From NCBI GenBank assembly GCA_000708835.1, contig DF237178.1, forward strand, positions 62,001-126,000: a stretch of DNA of 64,000 nt, given 5' to 3'. Position numbers and translations under genes: made by a program. The DNA comes from Klebsormidium nitens. Taxonomy: Eukaryota > Streptophyta > Klebsormidiophyceae > Klebsormidiales > Klebsormidiaceae. The notes under the pieces are model-generated. The model was given only the letters and a program-made list of their open reading frames with translations, did not search any database and was not told the origin of the DNA. This document shows positions 23,346 to 35,898 of the stretch, in pieces. How positions within the stretch are numbered: the stretch's first letter is position 1; each line of letters starts with the position of its first letter.

Positions 23346-25575
23346 GTCGGCCCGAGGGGAGCGGGGGGGAAGTGGTTTGCACCAGACGTTTGTGAGAGCG
23401 GGGCGAACGGGGGGGGGCATAAGAAACTGGCCTTCGGAACACTTTGCAAACGGAGAGAGGCCGAGTTGGCATCAGGAGGATCTGCGAGTCAGAGGTTGGG
23501 GGGGTGATGGCCGCAACAGCACAACCTGTTCGCCGAAGATCCTGATTTGGCGCACGTCAAAAGGGATTGTTAAGGCTTTCGAGGGGGTGCGAGAGGGAAT
23601 CGGAAGGGTTGGGAACTGGAGGGATGCAGTGGAAACTTCGTTGCGTGTTATTGCGACCGGAAAAGAATTTACAGGTCGGTGTCCTACTTCGTCGTACCTG
23701 ACGGACTTGCAAGCGCGGCTGGCCGGTTGGAGCGGAGACAAATGTTTCAATATCGGTCATGAAGTAAAGTGCCTTCTGCATTCCCGTTTTGCTAGAAAGA
23801 TTTCGAATTGGCTCGTCATCACCGTCTTGAAGGAAGCTCCGCACAACATGTAGAGGCGGTGAACCCGCATGCTCTAGCAACAGTCAAATGTTCGATTACG
23901 CGTAGAGTCCCAGCTGTCCAAGAGATACTGGAAGAGTCTTTTGCGTGCGCATTCCGCCCCTTGTAAATTAGACATGACGCCACATTTGTTGTCCCTGGTC
24001 GGATAGCAAAACAAGCGTGTTTGTTCAGTAAGAGTAGCACATAGGCGGTCCTAGTAGAGTTGTGTGTGCTTGTGTTTGAAAGTTATTCGTAGAAGCTAGG
24101 ATTGAGAAGACCTTTTCCCCTCAGACCCACAAACTAGGTCACCACCGTGAGCAACTCGTGCTTGCCCGCTCTTTCTTCATCCATTCAGCACGGCGCCATA
24201 TGTAAGAGCTAGCACAATCCCGTACAGCAGGCGTAGAGCCTACTGTTTAGTACTGTCGGGTAATTGAGATATGCACGATCGACGGTTGCCAGCATTTCTG
24301 CAACGGCCAAGCCGTATATGCGTACGTACAGGCTTGATGCAATAACGCCTGCAGATGTTCAACGTACGGATCAATTGCCCACCATGTGCCGACGGCCGCG
24401 ATGGCCTGAATCTTCTATGCGAAACCGTTGAACCCATCAGTGCAGTGTTTTACTTTCTCAGGGTCTAAAATTAGTTCTCGAAGCTGTTCCATGTAGCTGC
24501 ACTTCGCTGCGGCCGCGCGCCCCATCCTTCCTGCCTCAGGATACGAAGCTGACCGGCAGCTTGCAACGTCCAGGCTGCGGTATGGGCTGTCTTTCGCCGC
24601 TCATGACTTGGACCGTCGTACTGTTGCGAGCAGCTTTGCGTTCTCGGTCAGACACTGATTTGCACACCAATGTTAAGCTGGATATTTTAAAGGCTCAGCG
24701 CTGTGTCGATCATCTAGATATCGTAACAACCGCGTGGAACTACTGCAACCGTTGAACGATTCAGAAGTTGCAAGGAGATTCCACAAGGAGCTACGTGCCC
24801 ACCATTTGAAGCGCAAAGCGAAAGCGATGGAAACTTCCAAATCGATTTCGACATGACCAATCTATTCAATCGGCATGGTATACGATATGCGGACTCACGC
24901 CCGTAGTGGTACTTGGCTTGTCAAGCCGTAGCCACAGCCGGCAGTCAGGAGGTGCTCACAACGTCAAAACGTTGGTTCAAGTTATTGGTAAGAATAGACA
25001 GACCTGCATCTCGTAATGCCTGCGGTTGCACATCATTAACGGGCAGTCGCGGATTTGAATGAGCTGCGGTCACGTGCATGCTCAAAGACGTCTTCGCCTG
25101 CGCGCATATTTGCTAAGATAAGTTGCGGACGGTTAGTGGCCGTCCTTACTCACCAGTGTCCCTTTGATCAGTTTCAGGATGTGCTCTTAGTTCTGAACTA
25201 GAACGTGGTCCCAATTCTACTGCTACTGCTGCTAGTAATCTGCACTGTTAACATCTTGTGACGTAACTTTCGTCTTCTATCTAGGTATAAGGTATAAAAC
25301 GCGTGCTTTTCCTATAGCCTACTTGCGTAGAGTGATCCGTTTCTCGTTGTCAACAGTTGCGCTAACTTTCTGTGGCTTTCCCGACGTTTTACAACGTCAC
25401 GTTTCGCTCAAAGTGATCTCCCACCGATCAACCCGCCCCGAATACTTTTTCCTTGCCGTCCAAATCATGATATCCACTTTCACTTGGGAGGCCTCTTGTT
25501 GAACACCTCTATTTCATCCATAAGCCTCCGATTGGCCATTTGAAGTCTATCGACCACCGGCCCATGTGGCAAAAG
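23142..25575. other. Intergenic between convergent genes; no supported gene
   Basis: Apart from the repeats just after the G6PDH stop, I see no coding exon, RNA gene or element that I can support. It must contain the 3' ends of both the G6PDH and the kinase transcripts. Confidence 0.5.
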
Positions 25576-28500
25576 TCAATTGCCGTTGATGGGTCCCCGG
25601 ATCGGATGCTTGTCCCCGAGAATGGGCGGGAGCTTGATCGTTGTCGGCCGGGCGCTCAGCGGCCGCGGCTTCACCATCAGCGGTCCCCGGTTCCACTCAT
25701 CCACCCCGAGCATCGAAAACGACGAGCCTCGCAGCGACCGCACCGCCTCATTCTTCACCTCCCTGGTCGCCTTAAACTCCTCCCGCATCCGCTCGATCTG
25801 CGCCGAGTACGTGTCCCGGTTGGCCAGGCTCTCCTTCCGGATGAGATTCAGGCCGGAGCTCTTCCGGCGGACTCCACCGAACGCCGGAACGCCGCCCGTG
25901 TCGTCCGCGATGAGCCCGCTCCGGGCGACCGCCTCCCGCGCCTTCGGGCGCCGCAGGTCGCCCTCCGATCCGCTGTGCGGGATTCCGGTTCCGGCGCCCT
26001 CGCCGTTCCGCAGCAGGTGGCTCCGCATCAGCTGCTGCTGCTGCTCGGGGGTCAGGATCTGGGGGCTGCTGATCGTCTTCTTCGGGCGCCGCTTCAGCAG
26101 TTCCGCCCGCGATTCCGCTTTCGCGACTCCGGCGGAAGGCGCCGGGCCATTCACACCAGCCTCCCCCGGGGACTCCCCCCGGGGGGTGTTCCCCGCGCTC
26201 GGGCTGCGCGACAGGCGCTTCAAACGATTCCCTACCGCCTCCTCAAATAATCTTGCCGCGAGCTTGTTCGCGCCCTCCACCAGTTTTTCCGCCCCCGCTA
26301 GTTTCAGCTTCAGCGCGTGCGCCGTCACTTCCCACTCCCCTCCCGCCGGGGCCGGAGCGGCCTCCCGCGTATTCCGCCGACTCGTTCCGCTTCCCCCGAC
26401 GTCGCTCCACCGCCGCTTCCGTTCGCCGTCTTCTGAGTCGCTGCTCTCGCGTCGGGGCAAAAGGTTCGACCCCTGGACTGCGTACCGATTCTCTACCGGA
26501 GGGGTTTCGACTCGAACCGGGGTGCCGATCAGGCGCGGGCTCAGTCGGGAGGAGGGGCTGGGAAGGGGCGACCGGGAGAAGCCCTTTCCGGGAGGGGTGG
26601 GCGATTTGGGGGGCAAGTGAGCGCCCGGAGATCCGCGGTTCTCGACCTGCGGGAAGAGCGAGGATGGAATCTGACATCAGTTGTGAAGAGAAACTCACTA
26701 CGCAAAATTGACTGTTTTCTCGCGGTCTTTGATCCGCGGCTTTCAGTCTCGGAAAAGAGCGATGTCATGTTGGTTCTAGTTGTGGTTTAAAACCCGTTGT
26801 GAGGAGTAATGGAGTCATTCTTGATATGCTCCTCTATGCTTCATGTTCTTCCTTCAGCTTGCGTCCTTATGACAACTAGAATCCCCAGTGCGTTGCCTTT
26901 AAAAGCGCAGCGTGATTACTCATGCACAAACGAAGGAGTTGTGCTCGGAAGAAACCTTCCTCGACGCGGAGTTGGGTTTAAAATATGTTCTCCTTCCCTT
27001 GGGCCCTGGAAAAGGAGCAGTCTCCCCTCCGTATGCATTCACCCATTCGGACAAGGGTGAATGCTCGACTTTGAACGCAAAGTGAATTTCTATCTGTCAA
27101 AATTACTCAGAAAACGTTGTCACGAAGCTTCGAAGCGGTGCAAAGGTGCGCCCAAAAAGCCACGGGGAAGGAGGCACAGCAAAACGTCACCAACTTTACC
27201 GTCCATGCACTTATCGGAGGATACTGTTCAACACAGACTGGCAAAAAAGGAGTCGATCGGCTTCTTCAGAGTTACAAGCAGGTGTAAAGCAGCCTAGGCA
27301 CACGCTCAAGACAGCTGCGAACAACTAGAATTGCGAAAAAAGCTCACCAGGAGTGCGCCCGGCCGAGGTGTGGTCGCCCTCCTCTCCTCTCTTTTCCGCT
27401 CCCGCTCCAGAAGGCTGTCCATGTACGAGTCCCCGGCTGTTGACTGGCGCGTCCCGCGGGGGGTTCTTTCCGACTGCGCGGGGCTCCTGTCCGAATGCCC
27501 GCCGGTCGCGTCCGAACGCCCCGAAATGGCGTCCGAATGCCCGGTGAATCTGTCCGGATACCCGGGAGTTCTGTCCGAGTGGCCGGGAGTTCTGTCGGAG
27601 TGGCCGGGAGTTCTGTCCGCGTGGCCAGAAGTCCTGTCCGAGTGTCCGGGCGTCCGGTCCGACTGCCCAGTGAGCAGACCGCCGCGGTCCCAGCCGCCCG
27701 CGCTCTCGTCCGCCAACGCGCGGAGGTTTAAGGGTTTCACCACCGGCTTGGCGCGGCGGCCGGGGCTTTCAGAAGTTTCGGAGGGGTGTGCATGGCTTTC
27801 GACTCTTTGGGGGGCAACGTGACCGCCGTTTGAGACACGTGGGCTGTGCTTGATCGACCCCCCCTCGACGTAACTGCTGAGCTTTCTGGGGCCGGGCTTG
27901 CACGGGGTGGACGCCTGAGGGTTTGGGGTTTTGAGCGCGCCAAGCGCGTCGGTGCTGAGCCGCGACAGCAGCGGCTCCGAGTTCCGCCGCGGAATCGGCT
28001 TGCCCGACGGAACGGAAGCGGGCGGCGACACCAATACGGTCGCCGCATTCTTCTCCTGCGACTTTCTCAGCTCCCTCAGCTGTTGGATGCCACGTGTCCC
28101 CGCCAGGTACGACGCCCGGTTGGGCGAGTCGAGGTCTCCCCGGGGGGATCCGCCCGACTGGATGGATGACGTGGCAACGGGAGACGACCGGGACGAACTG
28201 CTTCCCCGGGGGGATCCACCGAGCGGCGACGGCTCCGCCCCTCGGGGGCTGCTCTCTGCGCGGGGCGTGTGCTTCCGCAGGAATTCCGCTGCGGAAGAGA
28301 AGGCGCTGGCCACCTTCTGCGGGAAACTTCTGTTCAGACCGGTCGGGCTGTCCGTACCGGTCACATCGATCTCGCTCAATGCGACCGGGGGGGCTCTCGC
28401 CGGGGCATCAAATGCCTCGCTCTTACTCGCGGTCCGTACCGAAGCATCTGGGCGGGTCTCATTCGTCTCGGAAAAACTTTTTACCAATCCCTCCGACTCC

Positions 28501-31500
28501 GTCAAGCTCCCCTGGCTTATGACCACCGCTTTGCCTTGGCTGACGTCACCACTCCCCTCGGTGCTGAGAGTCGTCAACCCGACCGAAGTAGCCCGGCTGT
28601 CTCCCCGAGGATCGCCCCCGAACGAGCTCCCCGACTCTTCTCTTCTTACGCCTCCACTCGTCGTGGACTGTCCGGGGCTCTTCCAGTTGGGGGATCCCTC
28701 CGTTCCGCTGCTTCCGGTGAATCCCGCCCTTCCGCTGCTCCCGGGGGATCCCGCCGCCCAGCTCGAGCCTTCCGTCTGGCTTGCCGCGTGCTCCAAGGAA
28801 GGCTTCCTTGGCTTCTCGCGTTCCCCTGCCAGCATTCCGTTTTCCGCCCGGATCACCACCGGAACCTGCATGTCTTGGCTTTCAATCGATTCGTCTCTTG
28901 CCAACGGACGTTGCCCATCAATCACCCTCTCTACTACAGCCGATCCTATCTTTTGGACGCTAACTTCCGTTCCTTTACGTTCCGGCTCCCGCTTTTCGGA
29001 CGGAACGGTGTCGCCCAGAACCGGCATTTCGGCCCGGCGACCGCTAACCTCCGCTTTGTCTGCCAGCTGGTCGCCAACACTCCCTGTCCGCGTTTCGTTG
29101 CGGGTCACTTCCACCGGGGTTGAGCGCGCGCCCTCTGCCAGGGACTCGTTCCTGGCGCTTTCCGCCGGAATGCCGGAAAACCCGGACGGAAGCTCCAGAA
29201 TGTCGTGCCGGACCTGGGGCGACATCTTCAGCACGCCCCTGGAGCTGACCCGCGCCATTTTGACCGCCGGCCGCGCGTCGACTTCCGGCTCTTTTGCGCG
29301 CGCCTCTTCCGGCTTCGCCCGCTGGCTTTCCCTCGGTTCCGTCCATTTCCTTCCGCTGGCTTCCGCCCTTTCACTCCCGTTCGCTTCTGCCCGCGGCGCT
29401 TCGTAACGGTCGCTCCCTTCCCGTTCCGTCCTTCCGTCCGTCGAATAACTTCCCTGGTATTCCGCCCGCTGGATTCCGCTCGTCTCGCCCGCCGGAACGT
29501 CACCCCGCGCCTCGTCAAACCGCTCAAGGCTCGTCTCTCGCCGCCTTTCAAGCACGGCGCTCGTGGCCAAAGATTCGGCCAGTTCGAACGTTAGTGACGA
29601 TGGGCTGACGTCAGCCATTCCGAGGCGCTGGGCTTGCTCCAGAACCGCCTCGTACATACAGCTGCGGCGCGCGTGAGTCGGCGTCGCGGGCTCCTCCTCC
29701 TGGAGCGCGCGCGCGCGCGCCTCGATGCACGAGCGCACGTACGTGGCGGTGCGCTCCCTGGGCAACCAACGAATCCAAGAACTCAGTGAAAGGGGAGCAC
29801 GCAAAGTTGGCACGACTACAGGGGTTTGTCTCACGCTTAAACCCAAGTCGACAAACCCTCAGAACAGGTTGTTTGAGGAGGGCAAAGACAACCCACGATC
29901 TAGAAATATTCGTGAAGAGGAACACGCGAGAATGGGCTTCAAATCAGGTTTTTCTTCAGGCTTTACCCAGTTCAACGAATATCGGGCCCGGGTTGTCCAA
30001 GGACGCAGAAGATCAACATGTGGAGAAGCTACAGAAATATCAGAACCCGGTAAAGGTGCAGAGGAACAAGCAGGAAAAACAGATGTGAAGAGGCAAAAAC
30101 CACTCTTCTCTCCAGCTATCCAGTGTATCGTTCAGCAAAGTCAGAGCAACCCCCGCAGAAAGCCAGAGTACCTCACAGCAAGCTGCACTCTCTTGCCCTC
30201 GGGAGCGGCAAGAGAGAAGAAAACTTCGATCATCTCGAACTAGATTACTTACGAATTAAAAGTAGCATTTTAGCAAAAGTAAGCTGATCAGCCTAGGATG
30301 GTTGGGGTTGATTTGGGGGTTAGGCTAGGTACGGGTGCGAAACGGGTGATGTTATGGGTTAGGTTTTTAGTGTGTGTGTAGGAGCTTACTTTTGCTAGAG
30401 TTTTCTTATTGCTAACTTGATGGGACATTCATCTCGAACGGCAAGAACGTCAAGAAATTTTGCATTGCTGACCTCAGCGCGGGCGTCATCAGGAGCGCGG
30501 CCGCGGTCGGGCGGTCGGCGGGCGTCGGCGCCAAAAGTGCGCCGAGCAGCGCGTGGAGGTCGGCGCTGTAGTGCGGCGGCGCGGGCTTGTACTCGGCGTT
30601 CATGACGTGGACCGACAGCTCCGCCAGGTTGCTCCCGTTGAACGGGTGCTCCAGGGCCAGCATCTCGTACAGCAAACAGCCCAAACCCCACATGTCTGCG
30701 CGCGCACAGACAGGGTTTTAGCGACTACTACTTGATGGGTGTTGAGGGTTTTTGAAGATTTGGATGAAAACGGTGCGAGGGTCTGAACGGGTACCTCAGG
30801 GCCAGCATTCCGAACAGCCAACGCCCCACATGAGCTCGCGCAGGAATTCAGTGATTGGGTTTCGCAAACTCAGCGCTTAAGGGCTCAAAAATTTTACGTT
30901 GCAAAGACTCGGTAGAGCATCTCGTATACACCGAGAGTGCTAGCGGTGAGGGTTGAGCGGGTGCTCTAGAGCCAGCTTTTCGACAGTCCAGGCATCACGT
31001 GTCTGTGCGCACACAGAGGATGAGGGTTTAGGAAGGCTTCTGGGTTCGACGGCCGGAGAGAGGTCTGGATAGAGACGTCTTTCCCCTGGGGTTTTCAGAC
31101 TTTAGATGTTCTAGACGAGAAGGGCGCTTGAAAGGGCGATTCACGGCTGCGTCCCAACGTAGAATGCACCTCAGCACCTCAGAACGAGCGCCGACTTTTT
31201 TCGAGCAGCGAAATCCTCAGCGTGCCGAAGACGTTTACATGCCACGTGTCACGCAATGATGTAACGGCTCGCAAGTGACATCTCGTATAGCGCCCACCTG
31301 ACTTGTGGTTGTAGGCCTTCCCCTCGAACAGCTCGGGGCTCATGTAGTAGGGCGTGCCCACGAACGTGTTGGCCAGCGCGTGCGTGTCGTCCAGCACGCG
31401 CGCAATGCCGAAATCCTGCACCATTCGTATAGTCATTTCGCGACTGGTTTGGATACTGAGAATGCGATGCCGGAAGTATGCTCTGAATCTCGATACTTCT

Positions 31501-34311
31501 ACGTTGATTGTTCTTGATTGGTATTGTACTGGACATTCAGGAGCTTGCCTAATTGGACTCGCGGAAAAACTCAATCTTGAATGGGTATAGAGGGAAAGCG
31601 GAAGGTCGCAAAGGGGTAAATCAGAGCTGTTGGGGAAATCTATTCCCGGTATTTCAACACGCTGCTGCCTATTATGACCGTATTTGAGGTCGATTGCTTG
31701 CGCCGGCCCTTGGCCCTTTCGCAAGCTAGCCGCTTAAACAACCGCTCTTCAAGACAACGACGTTATCAAACGTCGATTTCAAGAAGGCCGGGTGCTTGGC
31801 TCGTGGCTCACCCCAAGCTGGATCGTCGCTACGTTCCCCTTCGGAAAGTCGTTCTTGTTCCGCATGAACACGTTCCCGGACTGCCAGGAAAAAGTAACGG
31901 CCTTGAGTAACGGCCTTCCACAGAATTCGCCGGTAACTGCTTCCAGTTTGAATCTGAGCTTGCTTATGAGGAATCGACCAGGATGGTCGACCAAAAGCCT
32001 ATGATCATTCGACAATCACGAGGCATCAGCGGAAGACCGCGACAGAGTTTCACGCTTTCTTTCTCTGCTGCTTCTGTCCTTCGTCTCTTCTCAAATGAGC
32101 ACATCGGAAAGACGACAATGGGCTCAACTCAGCGCGTCTGGTTTTTGACTGGTCCGATGTATAAAAAGTTCAACGAAAACTCGACTAGTGCCGTTTAGTC
32201 GATCGAGGAACCAACATACATCTTTCGAGGCGATCACACATTGCCAAGCCGCTGTGCATCGGTCGCTCACCTTCAGGTCCCGGTGCAGAATTCTGTTCCG
32301 GTGCAAGTAGTCCAGGGCCAACACGAGCTGTACAAACCAGTCAATGACCTCATCCTCCGTGAAACTGCATACGAAAACCGACACTACTTAACCACCTGGT
32401 CAAGTGCCTGGTTTAGCTGCCGGTGCAAGCTGGTACAATACGATTACGGCTTAAGAGGCCACTTTCTTGCCTGCAAAAAACTTTCTCGCTGTGTTACCGA
32501 CTCGCCGTGTCCTTGTGGCACCTTGGAGGCAAAGTCAAGCTGCAAGCGAAACCCTTGTTACGTACATTACCGAATCAGTCGCAAGAGAGACTAGCGGGTT
32601 ATCTGCATCGGAAGCAACTAGGACATCTATCGATTACCTGAGTAAGGTGCTACTCCATTTGGGACATGAAACGGCTTATTTACGATACTTGGGTCGATCC
32701 ACAGGCGACACTTGTATCTGGTGTCATGGCATCATTTACATTGAGCGGAATTGGACAGATCCGCCAAGACGCTAGTTCTAGGTCGAGATGCCAGGTTGGT
32801 CGGCCGCTTTGGCGCAACAATCCGTCTCCTGAGTATCTTGTCGCACATATGGATCTAGCAGCTCAACTTGCTCATTTGGCATCTTTGATGCAGCAGAGTC
32901 TGGCATGAGCAGCAGTCTCTTGCGGGCCTCTGAATCTACTAAATCTACTGAATGTAGCCTTTGTGGAGTGCAAAACCGAGACCAGTTGCAATTTCTTGCA
33001 CCTAAAAAATTAGTTCAACCCGTTTGTTGCCTCTTTGTTTCTGAACATTGATGAAAGTAGCATATTGGAGCTTCGGAAGATCTAACTATGGTAAGTCCAG
33101 CTGGCATTGGGTGCTCAGAAGCAAATGTACAGCTGTCAGTGCCAATTTGGAGATTCCCGTTTCTGATCGCCACTCTTCAGAGCCCGCCCCGCAAAACTTG
33201 CACCCAACCAAGAGTCTTGCCAGCAGGGGCAACTCTTAGCTTTCTTGTCTTGCAAGGTCCTAGATACGCAGATCTTGCGGCACTGAAATCACAGAAGGCC
33301 TCAAGGAAACCTTTCTTGTGCAAGGTCTCCGCGAAGGGAACAAACCGCCGGGCGGGCGGACTCACTGTGTGTGCGCGTTTGCATGGCGCTGGATGTGTCC
33401 CCTCAGGTCCCCCCCTCTGCACTGCTCCAACACGAGGCACAGCCGGTTGTGGTTGTCCACAAAGCTCTCCTGTATTGAGCGATTGAACATGTTGACAGCT
33501 GGCGCAAACACTAGCAGTTGTCTTCTGGTGGGCTTCTTTACGAATGACGGGAGGTTTGAGACCGGGGGCACTTCCAATCTTTCGTCTCTGTTTGCTACTT
33601 ATGGGGAGGATCAGCAAGATTAGAAGCAGCGGAAGGCAGATCTGACAGAGTTTTGATTGTTAAGCAAAGGCTAGTTGGATTTTGCGAAGCAGTTCATTGT
33701 CTCTGCATCCAATTGCTGATTCCAGACTTGCATAAACAAACTTCCTGTAAAAGCGGCTACTGCTGAGCGGTTCACACCAGATCGGCAATGCTGGCATGGA
33801 GTTGAGCTTATCAGAAGTTCCACATTGTAAGGGAGCAGCTCTGCCGACTCGTCCATTCTATACTCAATGCTACTAGGTACGGCCTCAATGCTGCCAGCTG
33901 TCACAGCATGGTTGCATATCATTCCACAACGTTTTCTCCTGAGCTTAATGCTGTCAGGCCAGCATTCCCTATATCTGCAAAACCTGAGATCCCCAGTGGT
34001 CTTTCCAACCGTAACCTAATGCTATGCAGCCAATTTGCAGCATCAACGAACCGAGGTTTGTCGCCTACCTTGCACCCGACAATGTTCGGGTGGCTGAGCT
34101 TCATCATCGTCGAGCCTTCCCTGATGCACCCCTCCCGGTCCTTCTCTTTCCTCGGCAGCGGGACCACCTTCATCACCCAGTCCCTCCGCTCCTTCTTCAT
34201 CTCCCCGGTGACCTCGTCCCTAACCAGGGGGGGGTTTCTTTCCCTAACCAAAAAAACCCTGCCCTGCGCCCCCTCCCCAATGGGCTTCATCACGTGGTAC
34301 TTGGACACCAT
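25576..34311 (-). CDS. Large NEK-family Ser/Thr protein kinase, 1443 aa
   Basis: NIMA-related kinase; family members act on microtubules, cilia and cell growth. Exons (minus): 34069-34311, 33366-33469, 32271-32364, 31812-31880, 31298-31415, 30473-30695, 27348-29757, 25576-26646; total 4332 bases, exactly 1444 codons. Kinase domain about residues 5-284: glycine loop GEGAQGRV (13-20), Lys48 in WVMKVV, HRDLK (143-147), DFG (171-173), VGTPYYMSPE (189-198), then DMWGLGCLLYEM. All catalytic residues are present. The N-lobe carries a charged insert between beta strands 2 and 3 (RNPPLVRDEVTGEMKKERRD). The tail of about 1160 residues is low-complexity and rich in Ser, Arg, Glu and Gly. It holds degenerate eight-residue repeats (GHSDRTPG) and a segment ending QQQQLMRSHLLRNGEG. 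Start chosen at the ATG directly before the kinase fold. Confidence 0.92.
27495..27685 (-). repeat. 24-bp coding minisatellite in the kinase tail
   Basis: About ten copies of a 24-base unit encode GHSDRTPG and variants (GYPDRFTG, GRSDATGG) in the seventh exon. Confidence 0.85.
30262..30414. mobile_element. Short inverted-repeat element (element 3) in kinase intron 6
   Basis: Inverted ends TAGCAAAAGTAAGCT; the right end extends as a second TAGCAATAAG-like unit. In reverse orientation the core reads CTAAAAACCTAACCC, CATCACCCG, CGCACCCG and CTAACCCCC, matching elements 1 and 2. Confidence 0.65.
30635..31035 (-). repeat. Three diverged copies of the start of kinase exon 6
   Basis: The 5' part of exon 6 with its acceptor (30639-30720) recurs at about 30786-30850 and 30956-31030 in the intron. 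Shared blocks: ACGGGTGCTCCAGGGCCAGC, CCCACATG, TGTGCGCACACAG and GAGGGTTTAG. The period is about 147-170 bp. Confidence 0.75.
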
Positions 34312-35898
34312 CTTGGCCGTCTGGTTTCCAGACGGTGTGATGACGTCACCGTGGCGCCCTGAGCTTTGCTAGGGCTGGCTGCTCACCCCCATGCATGCTG
34401 GGTGTCACCTGTCCACCTCTAGTCTTGCGACAGGGGTGGGATCATCGGCAGGGCCCCGGTTTTTATCAACAGGTTAGACCTATTAGAAGCTACCGATGCG
34501 CTGTCATTGTTTCAACAGATTCAGTTGGAAACCTACAGATGCGCTGTCATTGTTGCACTTGGCACCATTTTCTCGTCCTTTGCATCACCGCACGCCGCTT
34601 GCTATGACTCCAAGTTCTCATGAATATGAAAACAGTAATCTGCTTACACTCATACAGAAACTTGGCCCCTGCAGATGTTTGCAAAGCTACCTGAATCTGT
34701 ATTGAATGCGACAAGATTGCCAATTTGGCCGCATTGATTCAAAGAAGAGGAGATCCGATTCGCACAATGATGTGGACTACAGGAAGCATCGGCCTTGACA
34801 AACCCCTTCGCCAGAGCCTACTAAGCAGATTGGGGCCGCGCGGCATTGTGATGACTCTCAGATCTCCTCAGTACAAGCATTTCATTGGCTCGCCGGCGCA
34901 TGCCTGATTGGAGTTCCTCTATTCCCCATTTACAGCTCACGCGTGCATCATGTAGGTATGCTCTTGTTTGTACGGTGTGCAGCTCAAATTGCAGGGTTTA
35001 CATCAGCTAGATAGTACTCCTCCATGACTCTCTCTCTCAACCGTCCTTCCGACGGGGCGATGTACACCGTTGGTTGGACTTCTACAGTGCATGCAGCCGT
35101 CCGATTACATCTTAGAGATTCCGCGCGCGCTCAAACACTGTTTGAGCGGACCTCCAAGCGTTGCGAGCAAGCTGTAGGCCGCCAATTACTGCATCTTACT
35201 ACTACCGGTATGACAAGTACATGGCCCAGAGCAGGATGGACATACGAGTACTGCCTAGGCGGCTCGATCTGCATGTAGGTCATATAGTCTATAGTCTATA
35301 GACACGGCCCTCATATCGACGATGCTTTCAAAGCAGTGACAATAATTTCGGAAGGCGCAGGCACCTCGCGGACACGCTTGCCCCGGACTTGTATTGATGG
35401 AGCTGGGAGACTCTGTGAGACCAGCGGCAGCTGTCTGGTATTGCTTGCAATTGAGCTGATTGATACAATCAGTTTGCAAGGGCGTCACCTGCGGTCAGGA
35501 CTAGACGCTCGGCATGCAGGCTAAGTGTGACTGAACCAGCTAAATCAGTTCTGCACGCCAGAGTCAGGAGGCATAGTTTGCTCGTACAGTTGTTCCCAAG
35601 AGCTTGCATAAGCCTATTTCTGACCTCCAGACGGGTTGAGTTGGAAGGCATCAAGCGGCACCAAAGCAGTGAATCATCATCACCTGTGTCAAAGCGCTGG
35701 CGCTCTTGTCACTTCCTGCCTGGCGGGGCTGAGCTCGGCTGCATGTGCATGATACCAAACAGCTCAAGCAATCTACAAGCTGTTTCCGCGGGTGTTTAGC
35801 TCTGGTGCTCGTTAAAAGGTGAGGCAGCTCGAGTAGGTCACAGTCTGCAAAATGCTTGGCGCCACTCTCCTATCTGACTTTTACATTGTGACGTTTCC
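34312..35898. promoter_or_regulatory. Divergent intergenic region between kinase and MPB2C-like gene
   Basis: About 1.6 kb with the two start codons facing outwards. A small TATAGTC repeat lies near 35284-35302. No coding exon was recognised. Confidence 0.4.

Noticed and set aside
25580-29600. Long plus-strand open frames (up to 491 codons) opposite the kinase tail
   Set aside because: They mirror GC-rich exons of the minus-strand kinase. The minus-strand reading joins in phase with a clear kinase domain, while the plus frames have no splice partners or motifs.
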